DNA of 64,000 nt from Sulfidibacter corallicola (GTDB taxonomy: Bacteria; Acidobacteriota; Holophagae; Acanthopleuribacterales; Acanthopleuribacteraceae), in assembly GCF_017498545.1 (NCBI RefSeq), contig NZ_CP071793.1, positions 7,744,256-7,808,255 of the forward strand, in the 5' to 3' direction. A program made the translations under genes and the position numbers. A model generated the notes under the pieces. That model ran no database searches. It had not been told where the DNA came from and was given only the letters and a program-made list of their open reading frames with translations. Positions 9,051-17,599 of the stretch are shown here, in pieces (within the stretch, counting starts at the first letter, position 1; every line of letters starts with the position of its first letter).

Positions 9051-10633
9051 TGGGACTGTTTCTACTTTTCTGGTGGCTGCAAGTCAAGTCACCGGCCCCC
9101 TGGGATGACGCGCGCGTGCTTCAGGTGCTCTGGCAACAAAAGGGCGCCGAGGCCGAATGGATGCGAGCCTATCTCACGGGACAATGGTCGCTCCATGATC
9201 TGCGTGCTGCTGCGGTTCGTCGCTCAGTCCCAGAGCGGAGTCTTCCCAAACGCGGCGACGGCGGCCTACCCGATGTGGCCATTCCCGAAGGGAGTGCGAT
9301 GGGGTTCTATGGCGGCGACGCCCTGTGCGACGGTCCCGGTGTCCCCATGGCTCACCCGTTCCTCATTCCGAGCTACATCACCATCCTCTACCAGCGCCTG
9401 GCCTACGACCCCGGTGTGGCGGCTTGGACCGACGAGCGCCACGGTGTCGACGGGGATGTAGGTGTGGTGTATCGTGGCTACGTCCAACGCATATGGGGTC
9501 ATGGCTTTTTCATCGAGATGGAGACCGATCCGTTGAATGGGGTCCACCAACGGATCGACCTGATTCATTTCCGTGAGGAGGATTGCCATCCCGATCCGCT
9601 CATCGAGATCCCCTGTATTCGTGACAAATCCTTGTATTCCTTTACCTGGGCGGTACGCGACGGCACCTACCAAATCCGCCGAGCCAAACCAGGTTGGCGC
9701 GACGTGCCCCAGTTGGCCGATTTCTACGTACCCGCACAGCACGTCCAGGTGGCGGGCACCCCCTGCATTGAGATGCGGGCCGTCCAAGGCATTGATGCTG
9801 GGTTTTTCGAAGGATCAAACTCCATCTGGACTACGGCACCGGATTTTCCTTACACCCCCTGTGGCGACTTCCCGTTCGACCTATTCCACCTGATCACTCA
9901 GCGACGGTGGAACCCCTGGCCCGGTTCGGGCATGCCGCTGCTCAGTTTCACTGCGGCCAACCCGACCGACAAACAGAGGGACCGTACCATGGCCGACTTC
10001 GAAGCGGCCCGGGCGCAACCGACCGCCTTGGACGAGGAGGCCGGATTCGATCCCGAACTGCTCGGTGCCGACCGACACACCCAACTCTTGGAGACGGACG
10101 ACTACGCCCAGCGGGCCACCCGAGAGGCACGGGCCCGGCTGGCCCAACTGGAGGCCGAACTCATCCAACTCGGCGAAGCCTTTCCTGACTCCCCTTTGGC
10201 CGGATTCGCCAGGTTCGCAAGCCGGAATGTGGATCCCGACCATGTGCTGTACCTCTACGATCTGGCCGACGCCGATCAACTCACGACGTTGCGCGAGATG
10301 TTCCCCGCCTGGGTCGGAGAAACCATCCTGGGCAAACCCGATCGGGGGTTTACCCACGAAGTCGCGGTGTGGTTCGACATCGATTGGCGCCCGCCCTGGG
10401 AGTCGGAGCAGTACGAAGTCGCCTTCAACCATCCCAACGAGATCATTCCGTACCTGGACAACCTCGATGCGGAGCTGGTCGCGCAGGGAGCGCAAACCAA
10501 AGCGATCGTGACCACGACGAATCTGGTCGATCGTTACGACGATACCCATCGCGCCTCGGGTTGGCCTCAGTGGGGGTGGCCCGACATTGAGAACCCCGAC
10601 ACCTACTGGACGATCTACCTCACCTGGCGGTAG
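9050..10633 (+). CDS. Large exported cysteine-containing transfer-operon protein (527 aa)
   Basis: ATG 9050 shares a base with the preceding stop. A short hydrophobic N-terminus (MGLFLLFWWLQV) looks like a signal peptide. The mature protein has several spaced cysteines (in ALCDG, EDCHP, IPCIR, TPCIE and TPCGD), as expected for a disulfide-bonded periplasmic protein, and many Trp and Tyr residues. About 310-370 is a charged helical stretch. Its place after the TraB-like gene suggests a TraU/TraW/TraN-type assembly factor, but I recognise no specific family. It ends a coupled block: a 142-bp gap follows. Confidence 0.76.
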   Translation: MGLFLLFWWLQVKSPAPWDDARVLQVLWQQKGAEAEWMRAYLTGQWSLHDLRAAAVRRSVPERSLPKRGDGGLPDVAIPEGSAMGFYGGDALCDGPGVPMAHPFLIPSYITILYQRLAYDPGVAAWTDERHGVDGDVGVVYRGYVQRIWGHGFFIEMETDPLNGVHQRIDLIHFREEDCHPDPLIEIPCIRDKSLYSFTWAVRDGTYQIRRAKPGWRDVPQLADFYVPAQHVQVAGTPCIEMRAVQGIDAGFFEGSNSIWTTAPDFPYTPCGDFPFDLFHLITQRRWNPWPGSGMPLLSFTAANPTDKQRDRTMADFEAARAQPTALDEEAGFDPELLGADRHTQLLETDDYAQRATREARARLAQLEAELIQLGEAFPDSPLAGFARFASRNVDPDHVLYLYDLADADQLTTLREMFPAWVGETILGKPDRGFTHEVAVWFDIDWRPPWESEQYEVAFNHPNEIIPYLDNLDAELVAQGAQTKAIVTTTNLVDRYDDTHRASGWPQWGWPDIENPDTYWTIYLTWR

Positions 10634-10775
10634 CGCTACCGCTACCGTCTGCCATCCCGCTAACCGTCCATCCGCCTGTCGACCAGTTCATCTGGTCGCA
10701 TGGGGACCGGTGCGCTTGGTGCCCAGCCCCATTCATCGTTGACAACGAAAGTTAGAGGAGGACCCTATTTCGAAT

Positions 10776-11687
10776 GTGATTGAACACCTGTTTCAACCTG
10801 CCGGATCCCTGTTGCTACTCACCACCGTGGCTACAGGATTGGCCTGGTACCGCAACGCTCTGGACATGCGCAGGGCGTGGCTCTGGACGATGTTTGTGAG
10901 CCTGTTCGCCTTCAACTGGCATGTCTGGTTGGTTTTCATGGAACCCCCGACCGTGCTCCAGAATCCCTTCCAGTTCATTCAAAACACCCAAGCCAACCCG
11001 ATCGCCCGTTACCTCTGGTTGTGGATCAAATACATCTGCTACACCCTGGGCGGTGCGGCCGGATCGACGGGCGCCATTTTCGGGATTGGCGGGTTCTGGA
11101 TCGGCCGCCAAGACCTCATGAAGCAAGGGGTCATCAGCGCCATTGCGGGGTTTGCGTTCATCCTCGTCATCCCCTTCGTGCGCATGGTGTTCGGCTCGTG
11201 GATCACCTTTGCCGAGCAGCAGCCTTATCTGCCGGAGGTGCAAGCACGCATGCCGGTGGTCGCAGAGCCGGTTTCGGAATCGTGGGTGTCGGATCTCGAA
11301 TGGATGGTCGCAAAACGACGCGACGCCGGGAACCATAAGGACCCTCGTAAGCCCGGTGGACCTCGCCTTGCCATGGGCCGCAACAGCGGGAACCACAAGG
11401 ACCCCCGCAAACCCGGTGGACCTCGCCTCGCCATGGGCCGCAACAGCGGGAACCACAAGGACCCCCGCAAACCCGGTGGACCTCGCCTCGCCATGGGCCG
11501 CAACAGCGGGAACCACAAGGACCCCCGCAAGCCCGGTGGACCTCGCCTCACCATGGGCCGCAACAGCGGAGACCACAAAGATCCACGAAAACCCAGTGAC
11601 TATCGCGCCACTGCATGCCGTAAGCACGGTGGCTGCATCACAAATCCCTTTGACCGAGCAGGTAGGCCCCATGCCTTCGGTGTCTAA
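10776..11687 (+). CDS. Membrane protein with 20-residue tandem-repeat tail
   Basis: The first usable start is GTG 10776, downstream of AGAGGAGGA (10754-10762). The N-terminal half has about four hydrophobic segments (roughly 5-20, 35-55, 84-115, 120-145), including a Gly-rich pair, GGAAGSTGAIFGIGG then a basic turn, that resembles the TrbC/VirB2 pilin-like fold. From residue 185 the tail is four near-identical copies of a basic 20-residue unit (GNHKDPRKPGGPRLAMGRNS) plus a fifth decayed copy, ending in a Cys/His-containing segment. The last 17 bases overlap the next gene. The tail could bind nucleic acid or act as a linker; the pilin-like comparison is weak. Confidence 0.72.
   Translation: MIEHLFQPAGSLLLLTTVATGLAWYRNALDMRRAWLWTMFVSLFAFNWHVWLVFMEPPTVLQNPFQFIQNTQANPIARYLWLWIKYICYTLGGAAGSTGAIFGIGGFWIGRQDLMKQGVISAIAGFAFILVIPFVRMVFGSWITFAEQQPYLPEVQARMPVVAEPVSESWVSDLEWMVAKRRDAGNHKDPRKPGGPRLAMGRNSGNHKDPRKPGGPRLAMGRNSGNHKDPRKPGGPRLAMGRNSGNHKDPRKPGGPRLTMGRNSGDHKDPRKPSDYRATACRKHGGCITNPFDRAGRPHAFGV
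11328..11627 (+). repeat. 60-bp in-frame tandem repeat, 4 copies plus 1 degenerate
   Basis: Units at 11328-11387, 11388-11447, 11448-11507, 11508-11567, and a diverged one at 11568-11627. Units 2 and 3 are identical and unit 1 differs at a few silent positions. The period is a multiple of three, so copy number can change without breaking the reading frame of the membrane protein. Another frame stays open as well. Confidence 0.95.
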
Positions 11688-12066
11688 CCGGCCACGATCC
11701 CCTTCGCGTGACCGCGGCCCGCGAGCGATCGATCGCTGGAAGCCGCAACACCAAGAATCGGGGAAGGAAGCTGATACCAAGCCAAAGCCACCCGCTGGGC
11801 TTGCCCACTTCGAGTTCCTTTTGGAACAGGGCCGATTGCCACCCTATCTCCAGCTCATCGAAGACCTTCCCCAAGCCTGCGATGCCCCTCCAACCCCCTG
11901 GGCGGTACAGGCCCGCCGTGAATGGCCCAAAGTCGCCAAACGGCTCTCACTCCCGGTCGGCAAGCACGCAGCCAACACCGAACGGGGCATCATCATCCGC
12001 ATCCAACACCACCTGATCGCCTTTGACCTCGATGCCCTTTGGCGTCACCTCAACCTCTTTTATTAG
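11671..12066 (+). CDS. Hypothetical basic protein (131 aa)
   Basis: ATG 11671 lies 17 bases before the end of the repeat-tailed membrane gene, in another frame. The same frame is open much further upstream through the tandem repeats, but that extension only reads the repeat in a second frame and is not credible. Residues 1-45 are basic and Pro/Arg-rich; the rest looks globular with a hydrophobic, Leu-rich C-terminus. No family recognised. It is followed closely by the next gene, so it is part of the transfer operon. Confidence 0.6.
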   Translation: MPSVSNRPRSPSRDRGPRAIDRWKPQHQESGKEADTKPKPPAGLAHFEFLLEQGRLPPYLQLIEDLPQACDAPPTPWAVQARREWPKVAKRLSLPVGKHAANTERGIIIRIQHHLIAFDLDALWRHLNLFY

Positions 12067-12074
12067 GAGTCCCC

Positions 12075-12305
12075 ATGTTCCAAGCCATTCGTGACTGGAT
12101 CGAGCGCGAACCCACTCTCGCACAGCGGGAAATGCTTGCCCGTGATCTCCAAAACCCCTGGTTCCGCGCGGCCTGGACGATCGTCGACCTACCGCGTCGA
12201 TACTTCATGCCCATCCTGTACACCTGCTTCGGCTTGTTCGTGTTCCTCGCCTTCCTGGGAACCGGCGTCCTTGATCCACTGCTTGATCTCATCTACTACC
12301 GCTAA
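12075..12305 (+). CDS. Small single-TM protein (76 aa)
   Basis: ATG 12075 follows AGGAGT only nine bases after the previous stop. An amphipathic N-terminal half is followed by one hydrophobic segment (about 43-70). No family recognised. Size and topology suggest a small inner-membrane accessory protein of the transfer apparatus. Confidence 0.68.
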   Translation: MFQAIRDWIEREPTLAQREMLARDLQNPWFRAAWTIVDLPRRYFMPILYTCFGLFVFLAFLGTGVLDPLLDLIYYR

Positions 12306-12315
12306 AGCTTGAACC

Positions 12316-12352
12316 GGGCGCGGGTTCCCATTCCGGGGCCCCGCCCCTTTTT
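12316..12352 (+). terminator. Possible intra-operon terminator or attenuator
   Basis: GGGCG (12316-12320) can pair with CGCCC (12342-12346) around a GC-rich interior, followed by CTTTTT (12347-12352). The inner part of the stem is imperfect. If functional it would lower expression of the genes downstream. Confidence 0.4.
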
Positions 12353-12391
12353 CTCCCGTCCCTTCCCAATAGGGCGGGCCAAGGAGGCTAT

Positions 12392-12754
12392 GTGCAACAA
12401 ACTCTCTACATCCAACGCGTCATCATCTGTGTTTTGGCCGTGACCAGCTTGGTCGGGATTGTTTTCTCCATCAAGGCGGGTCGCGACCTCGACGCTTACT
12501 GGTGGCAACTCCATTGGACTCAACGCGTCATGGCCCAAGCCGATCAGGAACGCCAAATCCAGAGTCAGGTCAATGCCAAGATCCGTGAACTCTTCCAGGG
12601 TCTGGAACACTGCAAGTGCAGCGGTGATCCCGTGGACCGCAACCGCCTCTGGCGCGAGTTTTTGGAACTGTTGACCATGGAGGAGGAGATCCGGTCCGGA
12701 GGGGATCGCCTGTTCCAAGAGTGGGAGAACCGGCTGGAGTTCGAGCATGAATGA
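12392..12754 (+). CDS. Small bitopic coiled-coil protein (120 aa)
   Basis: The start is GTG 12392, placed by a perfect AAGGAGG (12381-12387); an ATG two bases earlier is out of frame. A membrane helix (about 7-26) is followed by a charged, helical, probably coiled-coil region with one CKC pair near residue 72. It overlaps the start of the next, polytopic gene by eight bases, so the two are translationally coupled and may work together. No family recognised. Confidence 0.7.
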   Translation: MQQTLYIQRVIICVLAVTSLVGIVFSIKAGRDLDAYWWQLHWTQRVMAQADQERQIQSQVNAKIRELFQGLEHCKCSGDPVDRNRLWREFLELLTMEEEIRSGGDRLFQEWENRLEFEHE

Positions 12755-14078
12755 CTACAGCGTCTTCAACTCCGCCGAATCCATCCTCGACGTCAACGCC
12801 ACCTTGATTCAGTGGCTCGGCGTGGGTTACTGGCTCAGTCTCTTTGCGGTCGGTGTGGCGATCTGGTGCATTCGCTACCTCAAAACCCATCTCTTCGCGC
12901 CACTTGAATCCAAGCCTGCCCTGAAAAACCGGGCCCTACTCAACGTCATCATGGGTGGGGTCATGTGCGCCATGGTCGTAGTGCCGGTTGGTCAGGTGCC
13001 GTATCTCAACCAAATGATCGATGTGGAAGATGGACAGCTTGTCACCCCGGCGGCCGCGTTCACCAAAGTGGTGTTGGCCGACGGTTCCGACTACCTCACC
13101 CTCGTGATCCTCATCAGCGCACTGGGCCTACCTCACGATTTGGCCCACAACAGCGAGTACCACGAGGTCACCGCCAACGAGCACGCCGAAAGCTGGTTCG
13201 GTGCGCGCACAGACTGGCTCCAAACCCTGATCACCTATGAAGTCACTGGCTACGAGGACGCTGAAGCCCTGGCATTTCGCGCCGGACAAACCATTGAGGA
13301 AACCGAAGACGATGAAGGCGGTATTGTCCGTGGCGTTAAAAATGCTGTCGGTGCCGCAAAGGTCGCCTACGATGCCGCTCAATCGGCGTTCACGATCTTT
13401 CTGGCGATGTTGGCCTCACCCTACACCGCCATCACCTACATCGTGGGTCTTTTCATCCTGGCGGTCGTAGCGTTGTGGATCAACCTTATCGCCTACGCGT
13501 TCCCCCTGTTGTTCGCGGCGGTGCTGTTCCTGCTCCCCATTGCCTACCTGTTTGATGGGTACGGTCGGTTGATGCCATTGATTAAGTTCTTGGTGGCGTT
13601 TGCCTTGGCCAAACCCTTGGCGATGCTGTTCGTGGCGTTGCCCTTCTCCATCATTGACGGCTATTTGCTCAACCTCTATCACACCTCCGGCATCGCGGGA
13701 CCGCCACTCGATTCGGTGTTTACCGCTAGCTATTGGGAGGTCGTCACCACCACCCACGCCAATATGGATTACAGCCTACCGCTCATCTTGGGTCTCGGTT
13801 CGGCTGGAGCCTTGATGGCCCTGATCGCACCGATGGTGGCTTTTCTGATTCTTGGCGCCGAGGGCGGCACCCTCGCAGGGTTCGTCTCCAGCATGTACCT
13901 GACCGCTGCCAACGCTGCCGCCAAAGTGGCGGGTCGCGCTGCACCGCTTGTGGGTGGCCCCATGTCTGCGGCAACGAGCGCGACTCAGGCCGCCGGTGCT
14001 GCCGCGAGCACCATGCCCATCAATAGCCCCGGATCCCTCACCCCGGCCACACAACCAACCTCGTCCAAACCGACCTGA
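12747..14078 (+). CDS. Polytopic TraG-N/VirB6/TrbL-like membrane protein
   Basis: 443 residues with roughly seven or eight hydrophobic segments: two or three in the first 130 residues, a soluble acidic loop (about 130-205), then a dense membrane core (about 210-385) rich in Ala, Leu and Gly, and an Ala/Thr/Pro-rich tail. This is the usual plan of VirB6/TrbL/TraG-N proteins, which form the inner-membrane part of the translocation channel. Conserved residues of any one subfamily are not evident by eye. It is followed by a strong AAGGAGG and the next gene after 13 bases. Confidence 0.75.
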   Translation: MNDYSVFNSAESILDVNATLIQWLGVGYWLSLFAVGVAIWCIRYLKTHLFAPLESKPALKNRALLNVIMGGVMCAMVVVPVGQVPYLNQMIDVEDGQLVTPAAAFTKVVLADGSDYLTLVILISALGLPHDLAHNSEYHEVTANEHAESWFGARTDWLQTLITYEVTGYEDAEALAFRAGQTIEETEDDEGGIVRGVKNAVGAAKVAYDAAQSAFTIFLAMLASPYTAITYIVGLFILAVVALWINLIAYAFPLLFAAVLFLLPIAYLFDGYGRLMPLIKFLVAFALAKPLAMLFVALPFSIIDGYLLNLYHTSGIAGPPLDSVFTASYWEVVTTTHANMDYSLPLILGLGSAGALMALIAPMVAFLILGAEGGTLAGFVSSMYLTAANAAAKVAGRAAPLVGGPMSAATSATQAAGAAASTMPINSPGSLTPATQPTSSKPT

Positions 14079-14091
14079 CGAAGGAGGCAAC

Positions 14092-15210
14092 ATGACCCAC
14101 GCGTCACCGCCAACCCCCGATGTGGCCGGACTGCTCGGCCCATTCGCGTTGCTGGGCATGGCCATCGAAAAACCCGTTGCATGGATGCACGCCCGTGTGG
14201 CCTCACGTGGCACCCGGACCTTGGTGGTCTGGTACCTCGTTCTGGCATGGTTCATCGCCATGCCGCTGCGCGCTGATTTCCTGGGATTCGATCTCATCCC
14301 CCTCGCCGGTATGCTCCTCGCCAATATTCGCGAGTTCTACATGGAGTACCAGAAACAAATCATTCTGCTCAAGAAAACGGCTCAGGCCTACTACTACGCC
14401 CGCGCCATCGACGTCGACCAACTCAAGCGAGACGTCGGCGAACTGGTCGCTCTCGAAACCGTCGACGGGTTCCGCGTGCTGCTCAACCGTACGGCGAGCG
14501 ACTACGCCGAAGCCATGATCTACGACGGCCAGCAGCGCGAGGAGGGGCCAGCTCAACCTGCCAGCCATGATGGCCAGGCCCAAGTCGGGCTGCGCTTTCG
14601 GGTGACCTCTTCCGACGGCGAGGCCACCTACAAAACCAACTCCGAAATCTGGAACGCGCTGTTCAATCCCTACGATCCCGAGTGGGATCCGGCCATGACC
14701 CACGAGACCTTCCTCGTCTTGAAAATGCGCTATCGCTGGCTCAGTCGCGAGCTGGGCAAGTACCGGAGAGCCGTTCGGACCTACAAACAGTTGGCCGCAC
14801 ACTGGAAGAACCTCTTCCTCCAAGACATCGAGCAGGCCAGCATTCAGAGCGCCATTCGGTACGCCGTCTCGTCCTCCCTGCAAATGGACAGTTTGGCGGC
14901 CAAACTCAAATCCATCCGCGAGGGGCCAATCCAAGAATTTTTCCAGGGCCGCATCGAGTATTGGACCACCCGCTACAACGACGTCCATCAGGAACTGATC
15001 CGCATCGATTGGGCCATCGCCCAGATGCAGGAGGACATGACCTGGATGGAACGGCGTGCTTTGAACCAGGTTGCGGCCCGAATCCGACTCAAGAGCCTCA
15101 AGCGGTGGAACTATCTGTTGCCCGTGGGCAAGCGCAAAGCACCCGCGTCTCGACTCAAACCCGTCCCGCACCTGCATTGGAGCGCCTTTCCCAAGGGATG
15201 GGCCGCATGA
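14092..15210 (+). CDS. Transfer-operon helical protein (372 aa)
   Basis: ATG 14092 is preceded by AAGGAGG with ideal spacing; longer in-frame versions overlapping the previous gene are rejected. Residues about 40-75 contain one or two hydrophobic segments; thereafter the protein is mostly charged helices (about 80-330) with a basic C-terminus. Long helical proteins at this position in conjugation operons include TrbJ/VirB5-type components, but no diagnostic motif is visible. The stop overlaps a possible start of the next gene (ATGA at 15207). Confidence 0.75.
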   Translation: MTHASPPTPDVAGLLGPFALLGMAIEKPVAWMHARVASRGTRTLVVWYLVLAWFIAMPLRADFLGFDLIPLAGMLLANIREFYMEYQKQIILLKKTAQAYYYARAIDVDQLKRDVGELVALETVDGFRVLLNRTASDYAEAMIYDGQQREEGPAQPASHDGQAQVGLRFRVTSSDGEATYKTNSEIWNALFNPYDPEWDPAMTHETFLVLKMRYRWLSRELGKYRRAVRTYKQLAAHWKNLFLQDIEQASIQSAIRYAVSSSLQMDSLAAKLKSIREGPIQEFFQGRIEYWTTRYNDVHQELIRIDWAIAQMQEDMTWMERRALNQVAARIRLKSLKRWNYLLPVGKRKAPASRLKPVPHLHWSAFPKGWAA

Positions 15211-15242
15211 GTGAGGTGAAACCAACAAACCAAGGAGGTTCT

Positions 15243-15857
15243 GTGATCAAAACGGTGAAAGGATGGCACATCCGCCTACTGCGCGAACAGGGGGTGATTG
15301 CCTCCGCCCTGTATCAAACCCTGACCCGGAACGCCTTCCCGTCTCATCGGTTTCCCGTGGACCGTCGGTTTCTCTATGGCGTGTCGCCGACCCGGCCGTA
15401 CACGTTTTGGACAGCGACCGATCATGCCCGGTCCGTGATTGCCCGGGAAACAACCGCCTGGTGTCAAATCGGCATGGCCATCAGCCTGACCTGTTTGAAA
15501 GGGACGCATTGGGCGGCGTTGGCGGAAGCCGAGGGACGTTGGCTGCGCATGCCCTTTCCCAATAGTGCGATTCAGATGGGAAACCTGTTCATTGCCTGGG
15601 CCTACAAGTACCAGAACCAGACCTGGCCTCAGCTTCAACGTCAAATCCTCCAGCAACGGGAGGCGATGGCCAAAGAGGGGATGACCTCTCGGTGGATTCT
15701 ACCCGCGACCCAAATGGAGCCCTTACCTCCAGACCTCGGTTTCAAGATGGCCGATCACACCACGCTCCCCTTCGTGCTGGATCCCCGCGTCCGCGATCCC
15801 ATCATCGGGCTCGACATCGATGACATCACCCTCCAAAACCGCAAGGCACGTCCATGA
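15243..15857 (+). CDS. Hypothetical transfer-operon protein (204 aa)
   Basis: Two starts are possible: ATG 15207 overlapping the preceding stop, and GTG 15243 preceded by a perfect AAGGAGGT (from 15233). I prefer the GTG because the consensus ribosome binding site lies inside the longer version. The protein is basic near its N-terminus, has a moderately hydrophobic stretch (about 75-90) and no recognised family. Its stop overlaps the start of the TraD-like ATPase gene, so it may be made in step with it. Confidence 0.7.
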   Translation: MIKTVKGWHIRLLREQGVIASALYQTLTRNAFPSHRFPVDRRFLYGVSPTRPYTFWTATDHARSVIARETTAWCQIGMAISLTCLKGTHWAALAEAEGRWLRMPFPNSAIQMGNLFIAWAYKYQNQTWPQLQRQILQQREAMAKEGMTSRWILPATQMEPLPPDLGFKMADHTTLPFVLDPRVRDPIIGLDIDDITLQNRKARP

Positions 15858-17599
15858 TTGGCCTTGCATGTTGGATGATCGTCTGGGGTGTGGGGTCATG
15901 GTTCTATCATCGGTACCTGTGGCCTTGCGTTTGGGCCCCGGTGCCGGTGGGCGGACCACGCCTCGTCTTCGACATTGCCCTATGCGGCCTCGTCACGCTG
16001 CAAGCCGAATCCCTTTGGCGCAAGCGTTCGGTTCGCCGCAATCCGCGTGCCCTATGGGGAAGCGTGTTTCGGGAACCCGAGTTTCGGCGTTGCGAGAAAA
16101 ACGTGAAGGCGTTTCTTCAAAAGGAAGCCCAGGCCAACTGCACGCATTGCGGCGGGACGGGAAAGGTTTCCCAAGAAGACACCGAATGTCAAACTGCATG
16201 CTCCGCATGCGGCGGGACGGGATTTCCCGGTGGCCGCGTGCGGCCGCCTTTTTCCATTCGCTACCGCGATCGAAACAGTGTGTTCATTGGTTTCGATGCC
16301 CTCACCAAAGAACCTGTATTCCTTGCAAGCGAGGCCACCTATCGAGCAACCCATGTCTACGGCATTCAGGGAACCGGCAAAACCAAACGCATCGGTCGAT
16401 TGGTCTTGAATCAACTGTTCGCCGATTCGCTGAGCAGCATCCTCTATTTCTCACTCAAAACCGAAGATGCGCGCGAAATGGCCAGGCTGGCCCGCGCTTC
16501 CGGCTGGCGCGTTCACGTCATGAAGGGTGTCTGTCTTCTGAATTCCTTCAGCCATTGGGGTCAGTTTGAGGCCGGGGTTCGCAAAGGCATGACGGCCGCA
16601 GGCTATCAGGCACGGGAATCATTTTGGTTCGACCGCACCATGCAGCTTCTCGGCGAGGCCTACCGCCACAGTCTCGCAACCCAAAAGGTCGCCCGCCTCG
16701 GCCCCACCATCCAGAAGGTATTGGCGACCCTGCGGGCAGAGGCGGCTGCAGGGAACAACGTCAAGGCGGACCAAATCGCCGTGTCGGACGTTGCCAGCTA
16801 TCTTCTCGAATTCGACGATCCACTATCGCCGGTGCGTTGGGTCTACGATGCCCAGCCCGGTGACTTCGTGCCCGGTTGTACGCCAGGCGAGGTCCAGGCG
16901 TCGCAGTTCGCGGACTGGTCGCTCATGGCCCAGCCGCGAACGATGGTCATCGTCCCCCCGACGGGGACCAGCCGAGCCGGACTGGTCGCAGCGACCGCCC
17001 TGAAATACGCCTATCTCCTTTGGTTCGAGGACAACAAAGACACCTGGCAGGTATCCAGCCCCGATACCCGCCACCGCAAGGTCGTCTTCCAAGACGAGGG
17101 CGACAACTTTCTCATCATCAGCCCCCGCAAGGACTTCGACGACATTTACGCTACCAAGACTTGGCGCGAGTTTGGTCACTCTAGCTGGGTGTTCACCCAA
17201 TCCAAGGAGGCGGTACGTTCTGCGGCGGGCAAAGACCGCGCCCAAACCTACCTCAGCGTGGTGGGCAATCAACTGACCTTCGCAATTCCAGACGAAGAGG
17301 TCGCCAAGTGGATCAAGGAACTCCCGGAATACGAGTACCAAACCCGAACCGTCAACCTCAACCGATCCGCGGAAGGCTATGAGGACGACGCCGACATGCT
17401 GCGCGGCAACCTCCAGGTCTCCCGTGGTGAATCGTTGCAAACAGCACGCGGGCCGTGGATCACGGGCGAGTGGTTCCAACGCCTGCCAAAGGGCTGCGCA
17501 GTCTTTCAACAAGCGGGTCAAACACCACGGGTCCTTTGGATTCCGTTTCATGGCCATGTTGCCATCGATGGGGCACCCCAGAACGAGGAGGAAGCATGA
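15854..17599 (+). CDS. TraD/VirD4-like coupling ATPase with DnaJ-type zinc motif
   Basis: 581 residues from ATG 15854 (overlaps preceding stop). N-terminal hydrophobic segments (about 1-20 and 35-50) should anchor it in the inner membrane. Next comes a pair of CxxCxGxG motifs (C96/C99 and C116/C119), the zinc-binding repeat known from DnaJ. A Walker A motif GIQGTGKT (170-177) and a Walker B-like VVFQDEGD (acidic residues 414-415) mark a P-loop motor of the TraD/TraG/VirD4 kind, which delivers the DNA-relaxase complex to the channel. The zinc motif is not a normal part of coupling proteins. Spacing to the next gene is an overlap of four bases. An alternative is a related membrane ATPase with a different substrate. 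Confidence 0.82.
   Translation: MIGLACWMIVWGVGSWFYHRYLWPCVWAPVPVGGPRLVFDIALCGLVTLQAESLWRKRSVRRNPRALWGSVFREPEFRRCEKNVKAFLQKEAQANCTHCGGTGKVSQEDTECQTACSACGGTGFPGGRVRPPFSIRYRDRNSVFIGFDALTKEPVFLASEATYRATHVYGIQGTGKTKRIGRLVLNQLFADSLSSILYFSLKTEDAREMARLARASGWRVHVMKGVCLLNSFSHWGQFEAGVRKGMTAAGYQARESFWFDRTMQLLGEAYRHSLATQKVARLGPTIQKVLATLRAEAAAGNNVKADQIAVSDVASYLLEFDDPLSPVRWVYDAQPGDFVPGCTPGEVQASQFADWSLMAQPRTMVIVPPTGTSRAGLVAATALKYAYLLWFEDNKDTWQVSSPDTRHRKVVFQDEGDNFLIISPRKDFDDIYATKTWREFGHSSWVFTQSKEAVRSAAGKDRAQTYLSVVGNQLTFAIPDEEVAKWIKELPEYEYQTRTVNLNRSAEGYEDDADMLRGNLQVSRGESLQTARGPWITGEWFQRLPKGCAVFQQAGQTPRVLWIPFHGHVAIDGAPQNEEEA

Noticed and set aside
11328..11627. CRISPR-like array
   Set aside because: Units are contiguous without spacers, in frame within a gene, and no cas genes are present.
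11143..11670. Second plus-strand frame through the tandem repeat
   Set aside because: Ser/Ala/Pro-rich read-through of the repeat without a start signal; the real gene in this frame starts at 11671.
10815..11780. Long minus-strand open frame opposite the tandem-repeat gene
   Set aside because: It is periodic only because the 60-bp repeat keeps all frames open; no ribosome binding site, and it overlaps two plus-strand genes of the operon.
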